In this document: positions 8,515-15,883 of the stretch, piece by piece
Layout of the letters: every line of letters begins with the position of its first letter
Position numbering within the stretch: the first letter of the stretch is position 1
DNA from: an uncultured Oscillospiraceae bacterium
GTDB taxonomy: Bacteria; Bacillota; Clostridia; Oscillospirales; Acutalibacteraceae
DNA length: 64,000 nucleotides
NCBI GenBank assembly: GCA_900539165.1
Contig: UQAZ01000003.1
Span: 1 to 64,000 of the forward strand
Reading direction: 5' to 3'
Translations under genes and position numbers: made by a program
The notes under the pieces: model-generated
Databases searched by the model: none
What the model saw: only the letters and a program-made list of their open reading frames with translations
Told to the model about the DNA's origin: nothing

Positions 8515-8611
8515 CGAGAGTACACCTGTTTTTGCTTATGATGTTGAGCCTGTCAGCGATTATATTATGCTGGATTCTAAACGGTATGACAACAACATAA
8601 GGAGTGATTGA
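8507..8611 (+). CDS. 34-residue small protein of unknown function
   Basis: ATG at 8507 lies inside the end of the previous gene (8-nt overlap) and is preceded by AAGGAGG, a strong ribosome site at good spacing. The frame runs 34 codons to TGA at 8609 and is acidic and tyrosine-rich. Its stop is next to the Shine-Dalgarno of the LysM gene. It stands exactly where PBSX-like phages have sheath, tube and tape-measure genes. It could be a real small structural protein, or the leftover start of a deleted gene now kept for translational coupling. Confidence 0.6.
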   Translation: MSDESTPVFAYDVEPVSDYIMLDSKRYDNNIRSD

Positions 8612-8612
8612 T

Positions 8613-9128
8613 ATGACGATGACCAAGATGCGATATAAAAATCTTGAGTTTAATGTTAATCCGTGTGATGTAAAGGTTTCGCTTAAAAAGAAGCTGGCAA
8701 AGACGGATGTTATGGACTCTCAGCAGGTATGCACCGAAGTGGGCGAAAATGCCGCCGTAATCAGCGGTAAGGGCTGTTTTGTCGGTGCGGATGCTGTGAG
8801 AAAGGCTTATGAGCTGATTAGAATTTATAATAAAAAGGGTGCGGATTTTCTCTTTACTCCGTATGCTTCTCCTATGCTTGCGGTATTTAATAAGCTGGAG
8901 GTTTCGTATTCGGGTGACAACAGGAGAGTAGAGTACAGTTTTGAATTTACCGAGCAGGGCAAGCGAAAAGGACAAAAATTTGATTTCGGATTTACCTATG
9001 CAGAAAAGGGAGAAAATCTTTTTGATATTGCACACAGGACACAAACTACTGTGGAAAAAATAGTTGAGCTAAATGATTTTTGCGGACTGTTTTCCGTTAA
9101 GGAGGGCGATAAGGTATGGCTGATGTAG
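8613..9128 (+). CDS. LysM-containing baseplate protein (XkdP-like)
   Basis: 171 residues from ATG at 8613 (AAGGAG 8 nt upstream). The first ~115 residues match the N-terminal part seen in phage baseplate LysM proteins (KNLEFNVNPCDVKVSLKKK). The C-terminal ~45 residues form a LysM fold (KGENLFDIAHRTQTTVEKIVELN to VKEGDKVWLM) that could bind peptidoglycan or link tube to baseplate. In PBSX this gene follows the tape measure; here it directly follows the small ORF. It overlaps the next gene by 13 nt. Confidence 0.75.
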   Translation: MTMTKMRYKNLEFNVNPCDVKVSLKKKLAKTDVMDSQQVCTEVGENAAVISGKGCFVGADAVRKAYELIRIYNKKGADFLFTPYASPMLAVFNKLEVSYSGDNRRVEYSFEFTEQGKRKGQKFDFGFTYAEKGENLFDIAHRTQTTVEKIVELNDFCGLFSVKEGDKVWLM

Positions 9129-10069
9129 TCTTTGAACTTTACGGAATGGACGACGGTAAAATCAATGTTGAAAAAATAAAGGCGTTTGAGCTTACCCGTG
9201 AGACGGATGCGGCAAGCGACGGACTTCGTCTGTGGTTTACCTCCGACAGGGCAACGGATGAAGTGTATAGAGTGAGAATGTCGGTTGACGGCAAAGTTGT
9301 TTTTAACGGCTATGCGGATGCTCAAAGAGAGCTTGTCGGCTCAAACGGACTTGAGGGCTTTGTCTATGCACGCTCATCGGCTTGTATTTTAACGGATATT
9401 GAGGCTATGCCCGATTCATTTTATCATCCTTGCTCTCAGGCAGTTTACGATAAATATATAAGCGATTACGGATTTTCGTATGGACTTGACGATTTGTTTT
9501 ATGCAGGACAGTACACCGTAGGAAAGGGATGTTCACTTTTCGGTGCGCTTGACGGCTTCGTGTTTGGCGTTACGGGCAAGCATATTTATGTTAATGCCTC
9601 TAACGAAATAAGACTGCTTGAGTCAAACAAAACGGTTAAGCTCAGCGGTGACATTATCAGCGAAAAGAGGATTATCAATCGTGGGGATTTGCTTTGCGGT
9701 ATTGATTATAAGCTTAGCAGCGATGAAAATTATGTTCACCACAGAGAAAGCGAGCTTATGAAAAAGCGTGGGGTCAAGGCGAGAATTATGAAAAATCTGT
9801 CTGCCCTGACCCCGCTTCAAAGGGAAAATGCTCTTTTAACGGCTATGGCACGGGCGAACGACGGATATATCGGGTTTGAAATTGATGTATGCGGAATTTT
9901 TCTTGCCGAGCTGTGTGACAAAATCGAGTACGAAAGCGTTGCTTTTGACACCTCTAAGCAAATGTGTTTGAGAGGTATATCCTATGCTTTCGATTCAAAG
10001 GGTTATCATACAAGGCTGAGACTTGCGGTTATTAATGATTTGGAGGAGCTTAGCTATGTGGATGAGTAA
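9116..10069 (+). CDS. Baseplate hub protein (late control D / XkdQ-like)
   Basis: 317 residues. The order of strands and the central region with the long helix fit the gp27/late-control-D hub that sits at the centre of a contractile baseplate and holds the spike. It follows the LysM gene as in XkdP-XkdQ of PBSX and overlaps it. AAGGAGGGCGATAAGGT precedes the ATG. There is no fused lysozyme domain. Such hubs are specific to injection machines, which makes the missing tail genes notable. Confidence 0.68.
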   Translation: MADVVFELYGMDDGKINVEKIKAFELTRETDAASDGLRLWFTSDRATDEVYRVRMSVDGKVVFNGYADAQRELVGSNGLEGFVYARSSACILTDIEAMPDSFYHPCSQAVYDKYISDYGFSYGLDDLFYAGQYTVGKGCSLFGALDGFVFGVTGKHIYVNASNEIRLLESNKTVKLSGDIISEKRIINRGDLLCGIDYKLSSDENYVHHRESELMKKRGVKARIMKNLSALTPLQRENALLTAMARANDGYIGFEIDVCGIFLAELCDKIEYESVAFDTSKQMCLRGISYAFDSKGYHTRLRLAVINDLEELSYVDE

Positions 10070-10418
10070 AAATCTTGCACGACAAAAATATACAGAGAAT
10101 GACAAGGCTGAAAAAGGGTGCGTTACTATGTCGAGCAATGAGCTTGAGGCGGGCGCAACCGTTATTAACAGAGGCGTCGAAAACTATGTGCCATATGGCT
10201 ATCAATGCTCTATGCCTGTCGGCGAGGAGGTAATGCTTATCCCCTCTGACAACGGACAGGCTGTAATCGGCACGCTCAGCAAACCGTCGAACAGACTGTC
10301 ACCGGGCGAGATAAAGATTTCGTCACGAGGCGGTGCTTGCATTATTTTAAGAAATGACGGCAGCATAGAGCTTAATTCTCTGGTTATAGACAGAAACGGA
10401 GTGATTTTAGATGATTAG
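10056..10418 (+). CDS. Putative baseplate spike protein (gp45/gpV-like)
   Basis: 120 residues from ATG at 10056, chosen by GGAGGAG seven nt upstream. The core (YGYQCSMPVGEEVMLIPSD then GQAVIGTLS) is an OB-fold-like barrel, and the tail (RGGACIILRNDGSIELNSLVI) is the repeating strand pattern of a spike helix. This is typical of Mu gp45-type central spikes that pierce the cell envelope. It lies between hub and gp25-like gene as in other contractile systems. Confidence 0.65.
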   Translation: MWMSKNLARQKYTENDKAEKGCVTMSSNELEAGATVINRGVENYVPYGYQCSMPVGEEVMLIPSDNGQAVIGTLSKPSNRLSPGEIKISSRGGACIILRNDGSIELNSLVIDRNGVILDD

Positions 10419-10683
10419 CAGTATTGATTATACAGACGGACTTGTAAGGGCTGCGGCGCTTGCTTTAATTATTCCGAGAGGGAAATTTTATCCCGATAAA
10501 AATTTTGGCAGTAATGTTAAATATACAGAGCCGATTGCTCTTACTCTTGCTCGTGCAAGGCAGGCGGTGGAGCATCTGGACGGCGTGTATGTTAAATCTG
10601 TCGAAAGGCGAGACGACGGACTTCTCGTTTTTAATTTAAGCGTTAATGATATTCAAAGGCAGGTGGAAGCAAAGTATGGCTGA
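10411..10683 (+). CDS. Baseplate wedge protein, gp25/XkdS-like
   Basis: 90 residues. Features such as PRGKFYPDKNFGSN, followed by a helix (ARARQAVEHLDG) and strand ends, fit the small gp25/gpW-type lysozyme-like wedge component that nucleates sheath assembly in contractile tails. The gene overlaps its neighbours on both sides. The sheath it normally recruits is not encoded nearby. Confidence 0.62.
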   Translation: MISSIDYTDGLVRAAALALIIPRGKFYPDKNFGSNVKYTEPIALTLARARQAVEHLDGVYVKSVERRDDGLLVFNLSVNDIQRQVEAKYG

Positions 10684-11713
10684 TTATAATTCTATATTGG
10701 ACTCAATGAAAAATGCGTATTTTGACGAATGCGGTGCGCTTCCCGATATGCTCGGCAATGACGGACTTTGTATAAAGGCTGCCGCCTCGGAGCTTTATAA
10801 TTTGGCTCTCGAGGCAGAGTATGCACTCAAGCAGAGCAGCTATAAAACCGCAACGGGTGAGCATTTGGAGCGTATTGCCTGCGAGTGCGGATTGCACCGT
10901 AAGCAGGGTAATTTTGCAACGGGTGTTTTGCGTTTTAGCATTGATGAGCCGTTGGGCGAGGATGTTACTGTTAATAAGGGTATAATTTGCGCTCAAAAGG
11001 GCAAAAAATTCATTCAGTATAAAACGACCTCGGCTTGTGTTATCAAGGCGGGCGAACTTAGCGCAGAGGCACCGTGCGTTGCACTTAAAAAAGGCGTTGA
11101 ATATAACGCTCGACCTGACGAGATTACCGTAATGGTAAATCCTCCGCAGAGGGTGCAAAGGGTTAGCAATCCGTTTCGTATATCCAACGGATTTGCCGTT
11201 GAGGACGATGTTAATTTAAGGCGAAGAATAGACGAGGCGATTAAATGTCCGTCGAATGCACTCAGCGAAGAACATTTAATATCTATGATGTGCGATATTG
11301 ACGATGTTCTTGATGTAAAGGTAATGGATCAGGAATATACGGTGGGCGTTATGGTTAAAACTTACAGCGGTATGCTTGGAGAAGAAACAAGGCACAAGCT
11401 TCACAGCATAATGGCATTTGTCGAGCTTATGGGCGCGTATCTTTGTATCGAGGCGGCTGAACCGCTGACGGTGGATATTAAGCTTGAATATTTCGGAATC
11501 GGTGACGAGGAAGAAATTAAAAAGAAATGCTGTGCATATATGGAGGCGCTGTCGCTCGGTGCAAGACCAAACGAAAGAGCTTTGGCAAATTACATCTGTG
11601 CAAATGTGGCGGGTGTTCAGTATGTAGATGTTACATTCGGCGATTGTGATTACATAATGCCCAGAAACTACTATGTTGTAGGAAATTTGGAGGTCGGAGC
11701 GTATGAGGGCTGA
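10676..11713 (+). CDS. Baseplate J-like protein (XkdT / gp47 family)
   Basis: 345 residues from ATG at 10676 (AGGTGG just upstream). The N-terminal stretch ending GEHLERIACECGLHRKQG, then the strand-rich centre (FSIDEPLGEDVTVNKG) and the segment with AVEDDVNLRRRID, are hallmark features of the baseplate J family, the main structural ring of a contractile baseplate. Length is normal and the frame intact. Its presence argues the ancestor was a myovirus or myovirus-like machine. Confidence 0.85.
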   Translation: MADYNSILDSMKNAYFDECGALPDMLGNDGLCIKAAASELYNLALEAEYALKQSSYKTATGEHLERIACECGLHRKQGNFATGVLRFSIDEPLGEDVTVNKGIICAQKGKKFIQYKTTSACVIKAGELSAEAPCVALKKGVEYNARPDEITVMVNPPQRVQRVSNPFRISNGFAVEDDVNLRRRIDEAIKCPSNALSEEHLISMMCDIDDVLDVKVMDQEYTVGVMVKTYSGMLGEETRHKLHSIMAFVELMGAYLCIEAAEPLTVDIKLEYFGIGDEEEIKKKCCAYMEALSLGARPNERALANYICANVAGVQYVDVTFGDCDYIMPRNYYVVGNLEVGAYEG

Positions 11714-12113
11714 GGAAAGATTGCTTAAACTGATTTCCATGGCTGACGGCAACGAGCCTTCTAAAGAAAGCAGGGCAATGGCGGCTTCGTTGGCTGCCGG
11801 TATAGGATATGTTGAGAATATTATTTCCAAGGTTTGCTCGGCAACGGCTATGAAGCTGTTTACTCATCCCGACGAGGAATACTTAAAAAATGCACTCGGC
11901 GGTGTGAAGTTTAAGGCGAGCAGAGGAAATGTTACCGTCAGCGAATATGACAGCAAGACGATAGGCGAAATAATCAGCAAGTGTTTTTATTATCGCTGTA
12001 ATATAAACCTGTCGGGTAATGGCTTGAGCTGGACGCAGATTAAACAAATCGGTGCTTCCTTCTCGCAGATTAAGAAATTAAAATACCGATGGGATATGAT
12101 AGAAAGCAGGTGA
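11703..12113 (+). CDS. Putative baseplate/tail protein (XkdU/gpI position)
   Basis: 136 residues, overlapping the J gene by 11 nt. This is the position of XkdU (DUF2313) or gpI, which link baseplate wedge to fibre. The sequence is helical at first (SKESRAMAASLAAGIGYVENII) and basic at the end, but I do not see the DUF2313 signature, so the family remains open. Confidence 0.5.
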   Translation: MRAEERLLKLISMADGNEPSKESRAMAASLAAGIGYVENIISKVCSATAMKLFTHPDEEYLKNALGGVKFKASRGNVTVSEYDSKTIGEIISKCFYYRCNINLSGNGLSWTQIKQIGASFSQIKKLKYRWDMIESR

Positions 12114-12117
12114 GTCT

Positions 12118-12594
12118 ATGAGCAGTACAAACAAAACCGATAATTATATGCTTAATCAGTGGATTTCGAGCGACATTCCTACTATGGAGGATTTTAATGC
12201 CGACAATATGAAGGTTGACCAAACACTTTATAAGCATATTTCAAACGATATGATTCATTTGACCGAGGAGGAAAAACAGAGTGTTATAAGACCGATTGAA
12301 ATGTGTACCTATCACGGTGACGGAAAGGCGGACAGAGATGTTGAACTTACATTCAGCTTTGAGCCGAGCTTGTGTCTTATACTTGTTGTTTCCGCACCGC
12401 TGAGTATTATTGATATTCAGAATCAGGTGCATTATAATTATTTCGGAATTGCAACAAAGGCGGGAAGCTCTGTCGGCTTAAAGCTAAGAGGTAAAACGCT
12501 GAGCGTTGTTCAAAGCACACAACTTATTAATAAGTACGAAATGAGAAGCTATAATGAACTTGGCAGAGGCTATCTTGTAATCGGATTCAGATAA
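12118..12594 (+). CDS. Short tail-fibre-like receptor protein
   Basis: 158 residues. The opening (DNYMLNQWISSDIPTMEDFNADN) and the helix HISNDMIHLTEEEKQS are typical of the N-terminal anchor of Firmicutes phage tail fibres. The rest is a strand-rich domain of about 100 residues, probably the tip. It is far shorter than most fibres and no chaperone gene follows. It is the last gene of the operon; the terminator begins 17 nt later. Confidence 0.7.
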   Translation: MSSTNKTDNYMLNQWISSDIPTMEDFNADNMKVDQTLYKHISNDMIHLTEEEKQSVIRPIEMCTYHGDGKADRDVELTFSFEPSLCLILVVSAPLSIIDIQNQVHYNYFGIATKAGSSVGLKLRGKTLSVVQSTQLINKYEMRSYNELGRGYLVIGFR

Positions 12595-12607
12595 ATTATA
12601 TATAAGG

Positions 12608-12636
12608 TTTACAAAAACGGTTAATGGGAGTATAAT
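12608..12636 (+). promoter_or_regulatory. Sigma-A promoter inside the terminator loop
   Basis: TTTACA (12608-12613), 17 bases, then TATAAT (12631-12636). Matches to consensus are 5/6 and 6/6 at optimal spacing. The -10 box forms the loop of the terminator hairpin. It would drive the DUF1015 gene with a leader of about 190 nt. Confidence 0.7.
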
Positions 12637-12656
12637 GCTCCTATTGACCGTTTTTC
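12613..12656 (+). terminator. Terminator of the phage operon
   Basis: An 18-bp stem with two wobble pairs: AAAAACGG...GGGAG at 12613-12630 and CTCC...CCGTTTTT at 12638-12655, around a 7-nt loop. The right arm ends in five T. It closes the phage operon whose last stop is at 12594. Confidence 0.8.
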
Positions 12657-12832
12657 GGTAAAGGAGAAATAGTGTGAAAAATCACACTATCAAATTATAT
12701 TGCCTTCAAAATTTGCCTGCGGCATAATTTTGAAATGGCTGAAATCACCATTTACGCCTGTTCAGGCAACGCAGGTCGATCAAGTGATTTTTAATTAAAC
12801 TATTTGTTGCCTGAAAGACTATGGTGATTAAT
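12643..12832 (+). promoter_or_regulatory. Structured 5' leader of the DUF1015 gene
   Basis: Three nested structures are readable. A perfect 9-bp hairpin with AAAA loop lies at 12669-12690. A 13-bp hairpin (TTCAAAATT/AATTTTGAA plus TGCC/GGCA) lies at 12705-12734. A long-range stem pairs 12743-12751 with 12821-12829 and 12761-12770 with 12806-12815. The last stem buries the Shine-Dalgarno GGTGA (12823-12827). An alternative pairing of 12742-12748 with 12784-12790 would release it. A 19-codon ORF (12735-12794) runs through the left arms. It resembles no riboswitch class I know. Confidence 0.55.
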
Positions 12833-14071
12833 ATGGCAGTATTCAGACCGTTTAGGGCTTTTCGTCCGGCTACCAAAAATCAAAGATTGATTCCTGCACT
12901 ACCTTATGATGTTATGAGCAGTCAGGAAGCAAGAAAAATTGTTCAGGGCAATCCGCTGTCGTTCTTGCATATCGACAGGGCAGAGATTGATTTTCCTGTT
13001 GGCACAGACCAGTACAGCAGACAGGTGTACGAAAAGGCAAGAGATAATTTGCTCAAGCTTGAAGAAAACGGAGATTTGATTCAGGACGATTCGCCGTGCC
13101 TTTATATTTACCGTCAGATAATGAACGGCAGAATGCAAACGGGTATTGTCGGCTGTGCATCTATTGACGATTATAAAAATAATGTTATTAAAAAGCACGA
13201 GCATACCCTTGCAAAAAAGGAACAGGACAGAATTAATCATGTTAATATCTGCGATGCGAACACGGGTCCGATTTTCCTTACATACAGAAAAAGAGAGGAT
13301 ATTGAGGAACTTGTTTCTGCTTGGGTGTCATCTCACGAGCCTGTTTATGATTTTGATTTTGATTCTGTAAGGCAGACTGTTTGGGTTATTGATGATGTTG
13401 CTCTTTCAAATAAGCTTCAAACGCTGTTTTATAATGTTGAATCATTATATATAGCAGACGGCCACCACAGATGCGCTTCGGCTGTTAAGGTCGGAGAAAT
13501 TCGCAGAGAGGAAAAGGGCAATTATACAGGCGAGGAAGAGTTTAACTTCTTCTTGGCAGTTGCGTTTAATGACGAGGACTTGGAAATTATGGACTATAAC
13601 CGAGTTGTCAGGGACTTAAACGGCTACACCTTTGACGAATTTGTAAACGCTCTTTCGGATAAATTCGAGGTGAGCGAGCTTGATTCACGCCGTCATCCAA
13701 AGGAAAAGCACAGCTTTTGTATGTACTATGACGGAAAGTGGTATCTGCTCAAGGCTAAAGAGGGGACATTTGACGAGACTGACCCTGTGGCAAGACTCGA
13801 TGTGAGCATCTTGCAGAATAATCTGCTTGCTCCGATTTTGAATATTACAAATCCAAAAAATGATGACAGAATTGACTTTATAGGCGGAATCAGAGGTCTT
13901 GAGGAGCTTGAAAGACGAGCAAATACGGATATGAAAATCGCATTTGCCATGTATCCTACAACCGTTGACGATTTGATGTCTATTGCTGACGCAGGAAAGA
14001 TTATGCCTCCTAAGTCAACATGGTTTGAACCTAAGCTTTTGTCGGGACTTTTCATTCATCATCTCAAATAA
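12833..14071 (+). CDS. DUF1015 family protein
   Basis: 412 residues from ATG at 12833; the N-terminus MAVFRPFRAFRP is the family hallmark, so this start is preferred to one 12 nt upstream. Conserved motifs include IPALPYDVMSSQEAR, FLHIDRAE, YIADGHHRCASA and FNDEDLEIMDYNRVV. The family is thought to be a ParB/kinase-like fold and in many Clostridia lies beside serine biosynthesis genes; the reaction is not established by this sequence. Here it stands alone behind its own promoter and structured leader. The weak Shine-Dalgarno (GGTGA) suggests translational control. Confidence 0.85.
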   Translation: MAVFRPFRAFRPATKNQRLIPALPYDVMSSQEARKIVQGNPLSFLHIDRAEIDFPVGTDQYSRQVYEKARDNLLKLEENGDLIQDDSPCLYIYRQIMNGRMQTGIVGCASIDDYKNNVIKKHEHTLAKKEQDRINHVNICDANTGPIFLTYRKREDIEELVSAWVSSHEPVYDFDFDSVRQTVWVIDDVALSNKLQTLFYNVESLYIADGHHRCASAVKVGEIRREEKGNYTGEEEFNFFLAVAFNDEDLEIMDYNRVVRDLNGYTFDEFVNALSDKFEVSELDSRRHPKEKHSFCMYYDGKWYLLKAKEGTFDETDPVARLDVSILQNNLLAPILNITNPKNDDRIDFIGGIRGLEELERRANTDMKIAFAMYPTTVDDLMSIADAGKIMPPKSTWFEPKLLSGLFIHHLK

Positions 14072-14104
14072 TTGTGTATTTTTGGTATAAATATCTATGA
14101 AAAC

Positions 14105-14133
14105 TTGCAAAATCTGTATAATAATGATAAAAT
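14105..14133 (+). promoter_or_regulatory. Candidate promoter for the M28 peptidase gene
   Basis: TTGCAA (14105-14110), 17 bases, TAAAAT (14128-14133), followed about 20 nt later by an AAGGAGG ribosome site. Confidence 0.5.
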
Positions 14134-14162
14134 AAATACAGTTTTTCCAAGGAGGATTTAAT

Positions 14163-15509
14163 ATGAACGAAAAGAACAGAAAATACGCTCACGAGGCTAT
14201 GGATATTGTTGAGCATGCGGCTTTGAAAATCGGCTCAAGACTTCCCGGCACAGACGGCGAGATTAAACTTCACGAGTATATGGGCGAAAAGCTCAGAGAA
14301 ATCGGAATTGAGCCACAGACTGAGGAGTTTGCGGTATCTCCCCGTTCGTCGATTGGCGGACTTTCGTATGCGGGCTGGAGTGGAGTTATTATAAGCATAC
14401 TTGCGATTTTCGCAATCTCGTTTAACGCAACAGGACTTTGGTACGCTCTCGGTGCGTTGGGATTGATTACGATTGTATGGCTTGTGATGAGTTGCTTTTT
14501 CTACAAAACTTGGTTTGATATGTTCTTTCCTCAGGAAATCAGCCGTAATACCTTGGGCGTTTTAGAGCCTGAGGACGGAAAATATGATTACACTATCATT
14601 CTTTCGGGTCATACGGACACTTCTTGGACATGGCGACACAGCGAACACGCATATAAGTATAAGGACACTAAACCGGTTATGGGACTTATTGCTACATACG
14701 GTAAGGTTGGCTTCGGTGCAGTTTGCTTCTTTGTAATTGCTTTGTTTTCTGTTTTTATGGCGATTGTAAATATTTGCGGCTTTGCGGGTGCAGATTGGGT
14801 TAAGACTATGCTTGCATCGAATGCGTGGAACAATATTATGTTTGCTATGAATTTTGTTCCGATTGTAACTGCTTTTGGCTGTCTTTTCGTTGTTATGTGG
14901 GGCGACCCTAATCCACGCAACGCATCAAGAGGTGCTATGGATAACGCAACCGGTATCGGTTTAAGCTATGCGGTAATTAAGTATTTTAAGGAAAATCCTG
15001 ATAAGATGCCTAAAAACTGCCGTATTATTGACGCTAATATCGGCTCAGAGGAAGCAGGTCTCAGAGGCTCAATGCACTTTGCACAGGAGCATCGCTTTGA
15101 CGATATGACGAAAAATGCTTGGAATATCAATATCGACTCGGTTGCCGATAAGGAGTATTTTGAGGTTGTTGTAAAGGACGATTGGCAGGGCGTACGATTT
15201 GATACCGATATGGAAAAGATGTTTAAGGATACATTTAACGAGATGGGTATCGAGTCTAAGACGAACGGTTGTATTCATAACCCTGTCGGCGGATGTGACT
15301 CAACCCCTATGACAAGGGCGGGCATTAAGTCTGTTACCTTTGCTGCGCAAAATCCTATGCTGACATGGTATTATCATACATGGCGTGATATGCCTCAGCG
15401 TTTCGAGGAGGACACAGTCGGTCTTGGCTTTGATGTGGTTTTGTCTGTAATTGATAAGATTGCAAAATTCCAGGAGGAAAACGGTTATAACGGACCTCAG
15501 AAAAAGTAA
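14163..15509 (+). CDS. M28-family zinc peptidase with inserted membrane segments
   Basis: 448 residues. Aminopeptidase-type (M28) zinc ligands are visible in order: His in SGHTDTSW (~149), Asp in GAMDNATG (~262), the Glu pair in GSEEAGLRG (~300), Asp in NINIDSVAD (~327) and His in WYYHTWRD (~415). The catalytic domain is interrupted by hydrophobic stretches at about 75-120, and at about 180-205 and 220-245, so it is a membrane-embedded peptidase rather than a secreted one. Substrate is unknown. A strong AAGGAGG site precedes it, and a terminator follows. Confidence 0.8.
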   Translation: MNEKNRKYAHEAMDIVEHAALKIGSRLPGTDGEIKLHEYMGEKLREIGIEPQTEEFAVSPRSSIGGLSYAGWSGVIISILAIFAISFNATGLWYALGALGLITIVWLVMSCFFYKTWFDMFFPQEISRNTLGVLEPEDGKYDYTIILSGHTDTSWTWRHSEHAYKYKDTKPVMGLIATYGKVGFGAVCFFVIALFSVFMAIVNICGFAGADWVKTMLASNAWNNIMFAMNFVPIVTAFGCLFVVMWGDPNPRNASRGAMDNATGIGLSYAVIKYFKENPDKMPKNCRIIDANIGSEEAGLRGSMHFAQEHRFDDMTKNAWNINIDSVADKEYFEVVVKDDWQGVRFDTDMEKMFKDTFNEMGIESKTNGCIHNPVGGCDSTPMTRAGIKSVTFAAQNPMLTWYYHTWRDMPQRFEEDTVGLGFDVVLSVIDKIAKFQEENGYNGPQKK

Positions 15510-15521
15510 ACAGTCAGTTTT

Positions 15522-15560
15522 GAACGGTGTTTAACGGACAACACCGTTCTTTTTAATTTT
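15522..15560 (+). terminator. Terminator after the M28 peptidase
   Basis: Perfect 10-bp stem GAACGGTGTT / AACACCGTTC (15522-15549) with an 8-nt loop, followed by TTTTTAATTTT. Confidence 0.88.
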
Positions 15561-15584
15561 TTTGAAAAAATATTAAAAAATGTC

Positions 15585-15613
15585 TTGACATTCATCTCTT
15601 ATTCTGCTATTAT
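15585..15613 (+). promoter_or_regulatory. tRNA-Asn promoter
   Basis: TTGACA (15585-15590), 17 bases, TATTAT (15608-15613), about 25 bp before the tRNA. Confidence 0.75.
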
Positions 15614-15637
15614 ATACAAGCATTAAGCGAGAGACAT

Positions 15638-15713
15638 TCCTCCTTAGCTCAGTCGGTAGAGCACTCGGCTGTTAACCGAGTTGTCGTTGGTTCAAGTCCA
15701 ACAGGGGGAGCCA
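15638..15713 (+). tRNA. tRNA-Asn (GTT)
   Basis: 76 nt with encoded CCA. The acceptor stem pairs TCCTCCT with AGGGGGA, D-arm GCTC...GAGC, anticodon stem CTCGG/CCGAG with loop CTGTTAA (anticodon GTT), and T-arm with GTTCAAGTC. All four stems are intact. Confidence 0.97.
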
Positions 15714-15756
15714 CAAATAAAAAAGACAGGTCATCGACCTGTCTTTTTTATTTGTG
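15712..15756 (+). terminator. Terminator after tRNA-Asn
   Basis: A long symmetrical hairpin: AAAAAAGACAGGTC / GACCTGTCTTTTTT around a short loop, extended outward by CACAAATA/TATTTGTG. It should work on both strands. No gene is seen from 15757 to 15883. Confidence 0.85.
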
Positions 15757-15883
15757 TTTTTTCTTTTTGTCTTGTGCAACGCCCTGCGAGGTTGTCGTTT
15801 GCTACTTGTTATTACTGATAACAAATCATATAATTACTGTATTTTTAATTGTTATACTTTTTGTGACAGTTCAACGAATCAGA

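Noticed and set aside
7396..8611. Reading the small neck proteins as sheath or tube genes
   Set aside because: They are 117-135 residues or fewer, while sheaths are 350 or more; the tube is closer in size, but strand pattern and position before the junction favour neck roles.
12756..12767. GCCTG-TT-CAGGC inverted repeat
   Set aside because: A two-base loop cannot form a hairpin in RNA; it matters only as another rival partner in the leader.
15806..15824. Hairpin TTGTTAT/ATAACAA after the BlaR1 gene
   Set aside because: Only seven AT-rich pairs and no T-run on the minus strand, so it is weak as a terminator.
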